Positions 40,210 through 50,004 are shown, counted from the first letter of the stretch. The stretch: DNA of 64,000 nt from an uncultured Clostridia bacterium (GCA_944362545.1 CALVTJ010000004.1:1-64000), one strand, 5' to 3'. Notes: generated by a model from the sequence alone, not told the origin. A program made the numbers and translations.

Positions 40210-41674
40210 AATCTCTGCCTTTTCTGTTTCTTATTGGATTGGATTCTTGAAAAATTTCATACACCGTTTCAAAATCATTGTAAGGTCTTTTTTCTGTGCC
40301 AATTTCCTGATATTTCTCTGCGCCTTTGCCTGCAATAAGAACAATGTCACCCGGTTTTGCCAAATCAATCATTTTTTTGATGGCAGTTTTTCTGTCAGGT
40401 TCCACCATGTGCGCCTTGCGCATTCCAAGCTCGATGTCACCTATGATATTCAACGAATTTTCCATGCGCGGATTGTCATCCGTAAGACACACAAAATCGG
40501 CAAATTTTTCGGCAATCTCGCCCATAAGCGGTCTTTTGGTCTTATCACGATTTCCACCGCATCCAAACACGACAAACACCCGCCCATCACTCAAGATCCT
40601 GGCGGTTTTCAAAACATTTTTCAAACTGTCAGGAGAATGTGCAAAGTCGATGACAATATACTTTCCTGTCAGATTGATGACATTGAAACGCCCTTCCACA
40701 GGACTGATAAAATTAAGTCCGCGTGCAAGTGCCATGCTGTCAAGTCCAAAGTGCTGACAAACCGCAAGCGAAGCAAGACAGTTGTAGACATTATACTGTC
40801 CAATCAAATTGGTCTTTATTTCCACAAGTTCATCACAGACATTTCCAACAAAATGTGAACCATTCAAAGAACAATCCACATCCACTGCAAAGACATCGGC
40901 AGGCGAAAAAAGTCCATATGTGACAAGCGGAATATCGGCATTTTCAAGCAGTTTTCTCGCACTTTTGTCATCGGCACAAACCACTCCAAACCTGCAATGC
41001 TTTTTTGTTAAAAAGTCGAGTTTGGTTTTTTCGTAAACATCAAAGGTTTTGAAATAGTCCAAATGGTCCTGTGTCACATTTGTCAGCACACCGACATCAA
41101 AATTTATGCCATTTATTCTTTTTTGGTCGATGGCGTGCGCAGAAACTTCCATGACCACAAACTCTACCCCAGCATTTTTCATTTCCAAAAATGTTTTGTG
41201 CAAAAAGTCGGCATCGGGCGTTGTCAACGGACAATCAAAACGCCTGCCAGAAAAATAGACACCATTCGTGCCAACGACTCCAACTTTTTTGCCATTGCGT
41301 TTCAACATCTGTGCAATTACATGAGATGTGGTGGTCTTGCCATTTGTTCCTGTGATGCCAATCATCTTCAATCTGTCACATGCGCGTTCATAAAAGTTTG
41401 CACACGCTCTTGCAAACACATCACGACAATCATCCACTTTCAGTGTCCTTTCAAATGGCATCGAAAAATCACTCACAACCACACTTGCACCATTTTCAAA
41501 TGCCTGTTTGCATCTTTGACATGCCTTGTCATAATCATCTGTCAGACAAAAGAAAGCATCTCCATGACCCGTTTTTCGACTGTCACGACTCAAATTTTTT
41601 GCTTCAATTTTTTCAATATCAACATCATTATTTTGCACAATTTTTGTGTCTTTCAAAAGTTCTTTTAAAAGCAT
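40196..41674 (-). CDS. murE: UDP-MurNAc-tripeptide synthetase, meso-DAP type
   Basis: MurE adds the third residue of the stem peptide. The 492-aa protein has the N-terminal SRDSRKTGHGDAFFC, P-loop GITGTNGKTTTSHV, the carbamylated-Lys region and, near residue 400, LTDDNPRMENS. The DNPR motif is typical of meso-diaminopimelate-specific enzymes, so the wall is probably DAP-type. AGGAGAG precedes the ATG. Confidence 0.95.
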   Translation of the reverse strand: MLLKELLKDTKIVQNNDVDIEKIEAKNLSRDSRKTGHGDAFFCLTDDYDKACQRCKQAFENGASVVVSDFSMPFERTLKVDDCRDVFARACANFYERACDRLKMIGITGTNGKTTTSHVIAQMLKRNGKKVGVVGTNGVYFSGRRFDCPLTTPDADFLHKTFLEMKNAGVEFVVMEVSAHAIDQKRINGINFDVGVLTNVTQDHLDYFKTFDVYEKTKLDFLTKKHCRFGVVCADDKSARKLLENADIPLVTYGLFSPADVFAVDVDCSLNGSHFVGNVCDELVEIKTNLIGQYNVYNCLASLAVCQHFGLDSMALARGLNFISPVEGRFNVINLTGKYIVIDFAHSPDSLKNVLKTARILSDGRVFVVFGCGGNRDKTKRPLMGEIAEKFADFVCLTDDNPRMENSLNIIGDIELGMRKAHMVEPDRKTAIKKMIDLAKPGDIVLIAGKGAEKYQEIGTEKRPYNDFETVYEIFQESNPIRNRKGRDYDGC

Positions 41675-41764
41675 AATCTCTCCTTGTTCACATTATTTTA
41701 ATATCATCGCAAATCAAAAAGTGTGGCAAAGACAAAACAAGACAGAATGTGACAAATTTTGCAC

Positions 41765-42886
41765 CTACTTTTTTATACTTTGTGCAATATCATCAAAAAT
41801 TTTTAACGCATCGCTGTCAAAAGTTGTGACAAGTTTTTCTGTTTCGTTTACATCAATTTCTGCCTGTTCCAAAATCGACATAAGCAAATCTTTGAATGTG
41901 ACATCTTTGAAAAGATAAAATGCCAGAGAACCAGGAATGGAATTTATTTCATTAACTAAAAGAGTTTTTTCTTTTTCATCAAACAAAAAATCCACTCTCA
42001 CCACGCCTGTGCAATCAAAAAGTGTGTAAATTTTTTCTGTCAAAACTTGAATTTTCTTTGCCAAACCTAGTTCCGCTTGTTTGGATTTTTGTGAAGTGGA
42101 GAGATATTTGTCATCAAATGAAAAAATTTCTTTTTTGTTTGTCACTTCGAAAACATTGGACACAAAGAGATGTTTTTTAAAGGCAAAACACGCACAGTTA
42201 AATTCCTTCAAATTTTGCACCATCTTTTCCACTAGCACCTTATCATCAAACTCAAACGCAAGTTCAATCGCCGGAAGGAGTTCCTCCATTTTGTGGCAGA
42301 CAGATATGCCAATACTGCTACCAAGACAGGATGGCTTGACAACAAGCGGAAAGGAAATCTCTCTTTCAATTTTTTTCAAGATTTTTGTGCTCTCATGCTC
42401 AAATGCGCATCTGCGAAAATAAACATATTCAGCAGAAGGAATGTCATTTGCTTTCAAAACATCTTTGGCAAAACTTTTGTCCATGCAAAGAGCACAACTT
42501 GTCACTGAAGAAGAATTTGATGAAATATCACAAACTTTCAAAACTCCTTGAAGAGAGCCATCTTCGCCGATGTTTCCATGGCAACAGTTGAGAACTTGTT
42601 TTATTTTGCATTTTGGCACAAACTTGTGATTTTTCTTTTCCAGCAAAATTTTCTCTCCCAGGACAAATGTCACCTGTTTTTGCTTGCAAGCAAGTTTTGA
42701 AAAATTGGAATAGATTGTCAAATCAGTCAAATTTTCTGCGGTCCACCAAATTCCATTTCTGTCCATGTAGACCGGCAAAATATCCACACTCTTTGGCAAA
42801 AATCTCAAAACTTGCATGGCTGTGATAATAGAAATATCATGTTCAACGCTTTTCCCACCATAAATTAGTATTGTTTTTTCTTTCAT
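41765..42886 (-). CDS. ddl: D-alanine--D-alanine ligase
   Basis: Ddl makes the D-Ala-D-Ala dipeptide for MurF. The 373-aa protein has YGGKSVEHDISIITA, HGNIGEDGSLQG, KPSCLGSSIGISV and VRVDFLFDEKEKTLLVNEINSIPGSL, the ATP-grasp blocks. AGGGG precedes the ATG. Its location between murE and murF-like genes fits its role. Confidence 0.95.
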   Translation of the reverse strand: MKEKTILIYGGKSVEHDISIITAMQVLRFLPKSVDILPVYMDRNGIWWTAENLTDLTIYSNFSKLACKQKQVTFVLGEKILLEKKNHKFVPKCKIKQVLNCCHGNIGEDGSLQGVLKVCDISSNSSSVTSCALCMDKSFAKDVLKANDIPSAEYVYFRRCAFEHESTKILKKIEREISFPLVVKPSCLGSSIGISVCHKMEELLPAIELAFEFDDKVLVEKMVQNLKEFNCACFAFKKHLFVSNVFEVTNKKEIFSFDDKYLSTSQKSKQAELGLAKKIQVLTEKIYTLFDCTGVVRVDFLFDEKEKTLLVNEINSIPGSLAFYLFKDVTFKDLLMSILEQAEIDVNETEKLVTTFDSDALKIFDDIAQSIKK

Positions 42887-42999
42887 AAATTCCCCTTGAT
42901 TTTATGCAAATTTGTCGCTTATTTTATATGCAACAAAGACAAATTTTGACAAACAAAACAACAAAAATGTTCAAAAAACGCATCGTGCATATCAATTTT

Positions 43000-44415
43000 T
43001 CATTTTATATTGTCAGGAAAGTCATTTTCAAACAAAACAATGTCTCCAATTTTTATGATGTTTTTCAAAAGATTTTTCTGTTCCTGTCTGTTGCAAGCAA
43101 AATAGATTTGGTTTTTCCGCATTCCACCCTGTTTTGCTCCAGAAAGAAGCGCTTGCTGATTGGTTTTGTTCATGATCACAAAAATATCCGCCACCTGTGC
43201 CACAAGTTTGCCTATTTCAAAATTTGTCTGCACCTGTTTGTTTCCAAGTTCCACAATGCCCGGAGAGATGACAATCTTTCTGCCTTCAAAATGAGAGATT
43301 ACTTCAAGCGCTTGTTTAAACCCATCGAAGTTGCTGTTGTAAGAATCATCAATTATCTTGACACTCTTGCCAGAAACAAGTTCCAATCTGTGCGGTGTTG
43401 GCTTGAGATTTTTTATCGCTTTTTGGATGCTGTAAATGCTCTCTTTCAAAAGATATGCCATCGCCGATGCCAAGACAATGTTGTCAATATTTGATTTTCC
43501 AATCAATTTTGTTTCACACTCAAAACTTTTTCCATCTATCACCATTTCAAATTTTGAACCTTCAAGTGTTGATCGAATTTTTCTCGCATAAGCAAAACTG
43601 TTTTCCTCACATACGAGATATTTTTTCTGGTCAAATCTTTCAAACAATTTTTTGCTTGACTTGCTTCTGCCATTGAAAATGACCAGATTTTTTGTCCGTT
43701 TGCAAAGTTCAAACTTGGTGTTTTCAATGTTTTCAATACTACCAAAAGTTTCAAGATGGCAATCTCCAATTGGTGTAATAATGCCAAAGTCCACACCAAA
43801 TGTCCTTGCCAAGAAGTCAATATCTCCAATATGTCGTGCACCATATTCCACAATCAAAAAGTCATCAGTTTCCTTTAAGTTTTCAAGAATGGTTTTGCAA
43901 ATGCCCATAGGTGTGTTGAAACTCTGTGGCGTGGCACAGACATCAAATTCTTCTTTTAAAATTTGATATAGTATATTTTTTGTCGATGTTTTTCCATAAC
44001 TGCCAGTGATGGCAATTTTTTTGCAATTTGAGTTTTCAAGTTTTTTCTTTGCTTTTTTGATAAAATTGTTCTTTATCACATTTTCCACTGGGAGCATAAC
44101 CAAAAAGGACAGACAAACCCAAAATTCACTTAAAATCAAAAGAAAAATTGTCAGCACAAAATTAACCCAAAAATTTGCAATCAACCCATAAAAAAGCAAA
44201 AATATCACAAATTTCAGTAAAAAATCTGCAAAAACCAATCTTTTGACACGATTTGTGAATTTTAACTTGGTTTTTGTTCCAAATGCAAAATCAAAAGACT
44301 CTGCTTTCAAACAATATCTTTTCAAATCATAATTTTCAAGTTGAAAGGTCTTTATGTAAAACAAATCCAAACAGGTCACAAAAATTGCCATCAAAAATGA
44401 ATACAAAACAAACAT
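43000..44415 (-). CDS. murF: MurF-like ligase with N-terminal membrane domain
   Basis: MurF adds D-Ala-D-Ala to the UDP-MurNAc-tripeptide. This 471-aa protein has the Mur ligase core, AITGSYGKTSTKNIL (about 135-150), NTPMGICKTI, VEYGARHIGDIDFLA and the C-terminal DDSYNSNFDGFKQAL. Instead of the usual N-terminal substrate-binding domain it has three to four hydrophobic helices (about 1-20, 62-80, 83-110). Such membrane-fused Mur ligases occur in some Firmicutes; whether it is the only MurF here is unknown. AAGGAGAG precedes the ATG. Confidence 0.85.
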   Translation of the reverse strand: MFVLYSFLMAIFVTCLDLFYIKTFQLENYDLKRYCLKAESFDFAFGTKTKLKFTNRVKRLVFADFLLKFVIFLLFYGLIANFWVNFVLTIFLLILSEFWVCLSFLVMLPVENVIKNNFIKKAKKKLENSNCKKIAITGSYGKTSTKNILYQILKEEFDVCATPQSFNTPMGICKTILENLKETDDFLIVEYGARHIGDIDFLARTFGVDFGIITPIGDCHLETFGSIENIENTKFELCKRTKNLVIFNGRSKSSKKLFERFDQKKYLVCEENSFAYARKIRSTLEGSKFEMVIDGKSFECETKLIGKSNIDNIVLASAMAYLLKESIYSIQKAIKNLKPTPHRLELVSGKSVKIIDDSYNSNFDGFKQALEVISHFEGRKIVISPGIVELGNKQVQTNFEIGKLVAQVADIFVIMNKTNQQALLSGAKQGGMRKNQIYFACNRQEQKNLLKNIIKIGDIVLFENDFPDNIK

Positions 44416-44430
44416 ATTTTACTCTCCTTT

Positions 44431-45147
44431 TTATTCTAAAAAATCACACAAAATGTTCAAAAACTCCACACGCCTGTCAATAAAACAAAAATGTCCCGCC
44501 TCTTTCAAAATCACAAGTGCAGAATTTTTGATGCACTTATGTAATTTCCTTGCCATGTAAATCGGCGTGGTCTTGTCATCCTCACCAAAAATTATCAAAG
44601 TTTTTGCCTTAATATATGGCAGAAAATCATCAAGATGAGTGTTTACAATGCTGGAAAAGACCTTTCTCATTTCGCTGTCGAGCGCAAGATAATCACAACT
44701 GCCAAATTTTGACACATCCAAATGCAACTTTTTGCGAATTCTATAAGCCCACAAATTGCCATAATAACCAACACTCCTTCGTGGTTTCAACCCTGCACTG
44801 TCCACCAAGACCAACTTGTCGGTCTCCTGTTTGCACAGAAATGCCATGATAATGGCAATTCTTCCACCAAAAGAATGACCTATCAAATTGAAGTGTTCAA
44901 TCTTCAAATGCTGACATAATGATATGACCATGTTTGCATATGTAAACACACTCCAATTTTTGACCACTTTTGAACTCTTGCCAAATGGAGGAAAATCAAC
45001 AAACAGTGCATTGTTTTTGCTAACCTTTTGACAAAACAAAAGACTTTGATGGTCACAACCCCACCCGTGCAAAAAGATGTCTGTCACATTGCTTTTGTTG
45101 TTGAAAAACTTATAAAAAATTTGGGCATCGCGATAAACATAAATCAT
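44431..45147 (-). CDS. Alpha/beta hydrolase in the mur cluster
   Basis: A 238-aa alpha/beta-hydrolase fold protein: FLHGWGCDHQSL (oxyanion region), LIGHSFGGRIAI with the nucleophile Ser, an acid in IIFGEDDKTTP and the His in EAGHFCFID. The substrate is unknown; clustering with mur genes hints at a wall-related ester or lipid substrate but this is inference. No SD is seen; TAGAAT lies 6 bases before the ATG. Confidence 0.85.
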   Translation of the reverse strand: MIYVYRDAQIFYKFFNNKSNVTDIFLHGWGCDHQSLLFCQKVSKNNALFVDFPPFGKSSKVVKNWSVFTYANMVISLCQHLKIEHFNLIGHSFGGRIAIIMAFLCKQETDKLVLVDSAGLKPRRSVGYYGNLWAYRIRKKLHLDVSKFGSCDYLALDSEMRKVFSSIVNTHLDDFLPYIKAKTLIIFGEDDKTTPIYMARKLHKCIKNSALVILKEAGHFCFIDRRVEFLNILCDFLE

Positions 45148-45156
45148 ACAATCATT

Positions 45157-46434
45157 CTATGATATAAAATGTTTTTTGTTTAAAATTGCCGGCAAATCTC
45201 CCGCCCCAACAAACAACAAAGCCACCTTTTCGTTTTGTTTTGTCAGCAAAAAATCAAAAAGTGTGTCAAAATTTTCAAAATATTTGGCATTTTTATTTAC
45301 TTTTTTAACATTTTCTGTCAACTGTTCGGCGGTCATGCCATCCTTTTCACTCTCCCGCGCTGAATAAGTTTTAAAAAACAATGGTTCATCAACATCAGCA
45401 AACACATTAACAAAATCATCAAGCAAAATTTTGGTACGTGAAAATGTATGAGGTTGAAAAATTGTGACAAGGCTTCTTCCTTTAAAAATCTTTTTTGCCG
45501 AGATAATTGCCTTTTCAATTTCCGTTGGATGATGTGCATAATCACACACCACAACATCAAAAAATGGACTATTCACTCTCTCAAATCTTCGCTCAACGCC
45601 TTCAAAACTTTCAAGTCCTCTCTTAATGTCTTCATCTCCAATACCTAAAACTTTCGCCACTTGATATGCATATATGCAATTTTGTGCATTTATCTCTTCA
45701 CAAATTTTCAATTTCAAATCCATCACACATCTCTCTCCCTCAAAAAGAGAAAAGCAGAGATGTCCATTTTTGTCATGATAAAGATTTTCTGCATGAAAAG
45801 TTTGAATATCATCAATAACAAGCTGTGATTGACTTTTAAACTGCTCAAACGATTTTTTTTGATTTTCAAATGTCTTGAAAAAATCTAAATGTTCTCTTTC
45901 AATATTTGTGACAACACCTATATATGGATGCAAATTTAAAAAATTGTTGTAATATTCACACGCCTCAGTGACAAAAAATTCCTTTCCACCCACGTGGTAG
46001 TTTTTTCCATCTTCCAACCGAAATCCACCCAAATGCAAAGTTGGATTTTTGCCATAATACCCCAAAATTTGAAAAATCATGGCTGTGGTCGTGGTCTTAC
46101 CGTGCGAACCTGCAACGGCAATCACTTTTTCATATTGTTCGGCAATTTTGCCCAAAATCTGTCCTCGTGTCAACATTTTTTTGTTGTGAGTTTTCGCAAA
46201 AACAAATTGTCTGTTGCATGGTTTGATTGCCGAGGAATAACAAACCTCATCCGCTGATAAGATTTTTTCTTGATTTAGTGAAAAATCAACACTGATACCC
46301 TCATTTTTTAAAAGTTTTGTGCCTTCACTTTCCATCTCATCGCTTCCGCCAACAATCCACCCATCATGTTTGAGCATAATGGCAAGTGCAGACATTGACA
46401 CTCCACCTACGCCTAAAAAATATATTTTTTTCAT
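45157..46434 (-). CDS. murC: UDP-N-acetylmuramate--L-alanine ligase
   Basis: MurC adds L-Ala to UDP-MurNAc. The 425-aa protein has YFLGVGGVSMSALA at the N terminus, VAGSHGKTTTTAM (P-loop), TNIEREHLDFF and YAHHPTEIEKAI with IFQPHTFSRTK. The start at 46434 matches the family N terminus; upstream codons lie over the promoter. No SD is present and the -10 box is 6 bases before ATG. First gene of the wall/division operon here. Confidence 0.95.
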   Translation of the reverse strand: MKKIYFLGVGGVSMSALAIMLKHDGWIVGGSDEMESEGTKLLKNEGISVDFSLNQEKILSADEVCYSSAIKPCNRQFVFAKTHNKKMLTRGQILGKIAEQYEKVIAVAGSHGKTTTTAMIFQILGYYGKNPTLHLGGFRLEDGKNYHVGGKEFFVTEACEYYNNFLNLHPYIGVVTNIEREHLDFFKTFENQKKSFEQFKSQSQLVIDDIQTFHAENLYHDKNGHLCFSLFEGERCVMDLKLKICEEINAQNCIYAYQVAKVLGIGDEDIKRGLESFEGVERRFERVNSPFFDVVVCDYAHHPTEIEKAIISAKKIFKGRSLVTIFQPHTFSRTKILLDDFVNVFADVDEPLFFKTYSARESEKDGMTAEQLTENVKKVNKNAKYFENFDTLFDFLLTKQNEKVALLFVGAGDLPAILNKKHFIS

Positions 46435-46440
46435 ATTTTG

Positions 46441-46470
46441 GTTATATGAAAAGCAGAAATTCTTTGACAA
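46441..46470 (-). promoter_or_regulatory. Promoter of murC, apparently leaderless
   Basis: TTGTCA (46465-46470) and TATAAC (46441-46446), spacer 18; 6 bases to the ATG. Confidence 0.6.
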
Positions 46471-46522
46471 AAGGAAAAGAATTTTCAAACTCAAAAAATC
46501 TTTGATAAATCTTTAAAATCTT

Positions 46523-46550
46523 TTGCAAAACTTTGCAACTATGATATAAT
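46523..46550 (+). promoter_or_regulatory. Promoter of spoVG
   Basis: TTGCAA (46523-46528) and TATAAT (46545-46550), spacer 16; a leader of about 40 nt follows to the TTG start. Confidence 0.6.
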
Positions 46551-46596
46551 AATTATGACCGCAATGGTTAATCTAAAAAAAGGAAGGTATGGAGAC

Positions 46597-46878
46597 TTGG
46601 AAATTACAGACATTAGAATCAGACTCGCAAACGGCAATAATGACAAGCTCAAGGCTTTCGCGGCAATCACAATTGATGATGCTATCGCTGTTCATGACAT
46701 CAAGATCATCAACGGAAAAGATGGACTCTTCATTGCAATGCCAAACAGAAAGACCAATGAAGGTGAATACAAGTTTAAAGATATCGTTCACCCAATCAAG
46801 ACTGAAGTCAGAGAAATGCTGAAAGAAAAGATACTCGCTGAATATGAAAAAGCAGTCGCAAATGCTGACAAAGAATAA
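46597..46878 (+). CDS. spoVG: Regulatory RNA/DNA-binding protein SpoVG
   Basis: SpoVG is a small nucleic-acid-binding regulator of sporulation, septation and other processes. From the TTG at 46597 the 93-aa protein reads LEITDIRIRLANGNNDKLKAFAAIT, then VHDIKIINGKDGLFIAMPNRK and DIVHPI, all diagnostic. This start matches the known SpoVG N terminus and has AAGGAAGG upstream; ATG codons further up (46555, 46564) would add residues absent from the family. Confidence 0.93.
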   Translation: MEITDIRIRLANGNNDKLKAFAAITIDDAIAVHDIKIINGKDGLFIAMPNRKTNEGEYKFKDIVHPIKTEVREMLKEKILAEYEKAVANADKE

Positions 46879-46890
46879 TTGAGTGTCAAT

Positions 46891-46920
46891 AAAAATCCAC
46901 AAAAATTTGTGGATTTTTTT
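46891..46920 (+). terminator. Terminator of spoVG
   Basis: AAAAATCCACAAA/TTTGTGGATTTTT, ending in a T run. Confidence 0.9.
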
Positions 46921-46945
46921 ATTTGTGATCTGTATAATTGAATAT

Positions 46946-47683
46946 ATGACCATAAAAAACCATATCCAAACATTGAAAGATCCAGACAAACGTGTCAAAG
47001 TCATAACATTTTTCACAATGTTATATAATTTCTTTTGGGCAATCGGAAAAATTTTGTTTGGTGTGTTTATGCAAACCTATATCTATTGCATAAGCGGAGC
47101 TTACACTTTGCTTTTAGGATTCAGCAAAAAAATATTTGTCTCAAATCATAACGTTGACAAAGAAATTGATATTGAAACAAAATCATTGATAATCGGTATC
47201 TTGCTCACAATAAGTGGAATTGCCTTTGGAATTTACATGGGAGGACTTTATATCTGGCAACACGATTACGACTATGGTCTAATTTGGTCCATAGCCATCG
47301 CTGCCTGCTCCTTTGTCGAACTTGGTATTGCAATTTACAATCTTTTGAAAGTTCGCAAAAAGGATGACATCCTGCTTTTCAGTTTGAGATGTTGCAACAT
47401 TGCCTCTTCTTTGTTTGCAATAGTTTTGACACAAGTGGCACTCCTTTCTGCAACCGGCACTGAAAACACATATATGTATAATGCCACAACAGGCATCATC
47501 GCCAGTGTTTTGGTTATTTGTGTTGGCTTTATTGTGATTGGAAAGTCTGCATTTTTACAAAAGAAAAAAGCAAGTGAAAATATCCAACAAAAAACAAATA
47601 AAAAATTGGAAGAAAATTCAGAAAAAACAAGGGAAAATAACAAATTTTTAAAGAAAAAAATAAAAACTAAAAAAAATAATTAA
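46946..47683 (+). CDS. Hypothetical six-helix membrane protein
   Basis: The 245-aa protein has hydrophobic segments at about 20-45, 50-62, 80-103, 110-135, 150-170 and 180-205 and a lysine-rich cytoplasmic tail. No family is recognised. The ATG at 46946 lies 7 bases after TATAAT and has no SD, so the mRNA is probably leaderless; an earlier start at 46883 would fall in the spoVG terminator. Confidence 0.6.
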   Translation: MTIKNHIQTLKDPDKRVKVITFFTMLYNFFWAIGKILFGVFMQTYIYCISGAYTLLLGFSKKIFVSNHNVDKEIDIETKSLIIGILLTISGIAFGIYMGGLYIWQHDYDYGLIWSIAIAACSFVELGIAIYNLLKVRKKDDILLFSLRCCNIASSLFAIVLTQVALLSATGTENTYMYNATTGIIASVLVICVGFIVIGKSAFLQKKKASENIQQKTNKKLEENSEKTRENNKFLKKKIKTKKNN

Positions 47684-47752
47684 AAAATAGAAAAATAAGG
47701 CGAAAAATATCCTTTCACACTATTTTAGCAATATAAAAATATGTCAAAAAAT

Positions 47753-47781
47753 AAAAAAGTGACAATTTTTGTCACTTTTTT
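47753..47781. terminator. Bidirectional terminator between the membrane protein gene and ypeB
   Basis: AAAAAAGTGACA (47753-47764)/TGTCACTTTTTT (47770-47781). Confidence 0.9.
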
Positions 47782-47798
47782 GATTTATTTATTGATAT

Positions 47799-49310
47799 TT
47801 ACATAAGTTTGCTACTGTCATTTGTCTTGACAACTTTTAATATATTTTCTTCCACACCTGTGTTGGCATTTATGTAAAAATAGTATGTTGCCCCATCGCG
47901 TTCACATTCAAATTCCCAACATAAAACCTGCCTGTTGAAATCAAGCGGTGCAAGCACCAATCTTTGATTTTTTATGTCAAATGTGGATGAGATGTTTCCC
48001 TTTGCCGTATCTGCCGAGATTGTTGCACTCTGCAGTGTTCTGTCTGTGTGATTTGTGAAGTATGACATGGCATCATAGCCAATCACATTGCCGTTTTCCA
48101 AATCAATCTTCACTTTGACAAGGTCTGGATAAAGAATTACCCCATTTTCTTGTGGCACAATGTTGAAATACTTTTGTGCATCTATTTCATCTGTCCACAC
48201 AACTGATGGTTCCTCCACACCATTCCCTTTGGCAAAATCAAGTGCAATTTTTTCTGCTTGTTCATTAGAGATATTTTTCACATCCGAATCAACTTGTCCG
48301 CTAACTGTCAAAATCTTTCCTCCAGTTTTTGTCACCTGCACATAAATCTTTTGATTATCGGTGTTTAAAAGTGTGAAGTTGTATGTGACAAACTTTCCAT
48401 TGGTCTGCCCCTGATATTGCAAATTGGCAATATTCTTGAAATATTTGTCCACCACTTTGTAAGCATCTTCCTTTGAAATTTCGTTTCCGCTCAAACCCTT
48501 TATCTTTTGGTTTACAACAGAATCAGAAAATGGTCCATCATATATCATGGTTGGATAATCCGTATCATCCGCCTTTATCTGAGCAAAGTCAATGGAAAAT
48601 TCATCATAATCTCCACTTGTTTGGCTACTTGCTTGCAAAATGCTATATCCGTATATCATCTTTTCGGACATTTGATTTAAAAATTGTTTCATTTCAGTCA
48701 AGGCATCATGCATTTGTGTAAGTGTGTCCAAATCGGTTTCAGTCAGTTCGCCACCTTCGGAGACCTTTTTCTGCAAGGTCTGCGTGTAGCCTGACATTTG
48801 ATTGACAAATCTAACAATTTGAGAGATGTTATCACCAGATAATGGAAGTGAAGCAATGCTACTTTGCATCTCTTTTGCCCCCTGTGCCAAATCTTGCAAC
48901 ATTGTTGCTTGATAATCTCCACTGCTCGATGCCAAGAGTTTGCTGATGTTCATGTCGGCGGTGTTGACTGCATCGACAAGTTCGTAATAATTTTTCTTGT
49001 AGATATTTTCAAGTTGAATAGAATAACTCTGTGCCTGATTTGATGAAATCCCAAGTCCAATGCCAAGTCCAAGCGATGAAAGACCCAAAATGCCTGTAGC
49101 TATTGACAATCCAATAACTGCTCCTTTATAGCGTTTTCTCTTCTTTGGCTGTTGGGTGTCTTTTGGCACTTCTTTTTCTTCAATTACTCTGCCAGATTGC
49201 ACAGAATTTTGATATGTATCACTCATTTTTTGCTTTTTTCTGTCAGTGTTTGTGCCATCTTCGTTTTGATGTTTTTTGTTTGATGTTTGAATGTTTTTCT
49301 CTTCTTTCAT
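47799..49310 (-). CDS. ypeB: Germination protein YpeB
   Basis: YpeB is needed for stable placement of SleB in the spore. The 503-aa protein has a charged, disordered N terminus (about 1-60), a membrane helix (about 63-90), a helical coiled region (about 95-225) and three PepSY domains in the C-terminal half (ISKEDAYKVVDKYF, ISNEQAEKIALDFA, YYFYINANTGVEENILKV). AGGAG precedes the ATG. It lies 10 bases after sleB, the conserved bicistron. Confidence 0.93.
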   Translation of the reverse strand: MKEEKNIQTSNKKHQNEDGTNTDRKKQKMSDTYQNSVQSGRVIEEKEVPKDTQQPKKRKRYKGAVIGLSIATGILGLSSLGLGIGLGISSNQAQSYSIQLENIYKKNYYELVDAVNTADMNISKLLASSSGDYQATMLQDLAQGAKEMQSSIASLPLSGDNISQIVRFVNQMSGYTQTLQKKVSEGGELTETDLDTLTQMHDALTEMKQFLNQMSEKMIYGYSILQASSQTSGDYDEFSIDFAQIKADDTDYPTMIYDGPFSDSVVNQKIKGLSGNEISKEDAYKVVDKYFKNIANLQYQGQTNGKFVTYNFTLLNTDNQKIYVQVTKTGGKILTVSGQVDSDVKNISNEQAEKIALDFAKGNGVEEPSVVWTDEIDAQKYFNIVPQENGVILYPDLVKVKIDLENGNVIGYDAMSYFTNHTDRTLQSATISADTAKGNISSTFDIKNQRLVLAPLDFNRQVLCWEFECERDGATYYFYINANTGVEENILKVVKTNDSSKLM

Positions 49311-49320
49311 GTCCTACTCC

Positions 49321-50004
49321 TTAAATAGCAAACACATGATTGCCAATAGTCACAGTTGTGGTTTTGCTGTAAATCCATTTGTTTGTGGCAGTGCTTGCAT
49401 TGTAATAATAGAGTGCCCCATATGTTGGGTCCCAACCATTGAGAGCATCACGAGCAGCATTGTATGCAGTTTGGTTTGGTTCAAGATTGATTTGTCCATC
49501 ATTGACCGCAGTAAACGCCCATGGTTGATAAATCACACCTGCAATGGTGTTTGGAAAATCTGGACTTTCCACTCTGTTTAGAATAACCGCAGCAACGGCC
49601 ACCTGCCCTGTATAACTCTCTCCCCTTGCTTCAGCGTAAACACATTTTGCAAGCAAGTATAGGTCGCTGCTGGATACAGAACTGTCATCTGTGGTGTTCC
49701 AAGCCATGCCAAGTGCCGCCGCAGTTTTTGGACCAACAATGCCATCCACCGAAAGCCCGTTTTTGCTTTGAAAGTACCTAACTGCTTTTTTTGTCAATGT
49801 TCCATAAATGCCATCGACATTGCCGGTGTAATACCCCCAACGCTTCAATTTGTCCTGCACGGTGCGAGTCTGTGATGTGGTCAATGCGGCTTCAACACAC
49901 TCAATGTTTTGCATAACATTGTTTGAAATAATCACCGCACCAGAGCCGATTGCTATAAATGCAAAGACAACGGCAAAAGTTATTGCAACAATTTTTTTCT
50001 TCAT
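49321..50004 (-). CDS. sleB: Spore cortex-lytic enzyme SleB
   Basis: SleB is a lytic transglycosylase that degrades spore cortex on germination. The 227-aa protein has a signal peptide (1-35), a PG-binding-1 domain (RTVQDKLKRWGYYTGNVDGIYG, VDGIVGPKTAAAL) and a Hydrolase_2 domain (LLAKCVYAEARGESYTGQVAVAAVILNRV with the catalytic Glu; QPWAFTAVNDG). AAGGAG precedes the ATG at 50004. Partnered with ypeB. Confidence 0.95.
   Translation of the reverse strand: MKKKIVAITFAVVFAFIAIGSGAVIISNNVMQNIECVEAALTTSQTRTVQDKLKRWGYYTGNVDGIYGTLTKKAVRYFQSKNGLSVDGIVGPKTAAALGMAWNTTDDSSVSSSDLYLLAKCVYAEARGESYTGQVAVAAVILNRVESPDFPNTIAGVIYQPWAFTAVNDGQINLEPNQTAYNAARDALNGWDPTYGALYYYNASTATNKWIYSKTTTVTIGNHVFAI

Noticed and set aside
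46555..46596. ATG starts upstream of the TTG for spoVG
   Set aside because: They add residues not found in SpoVG, and the SD AAGGAAGG points to the TTG at 46597.
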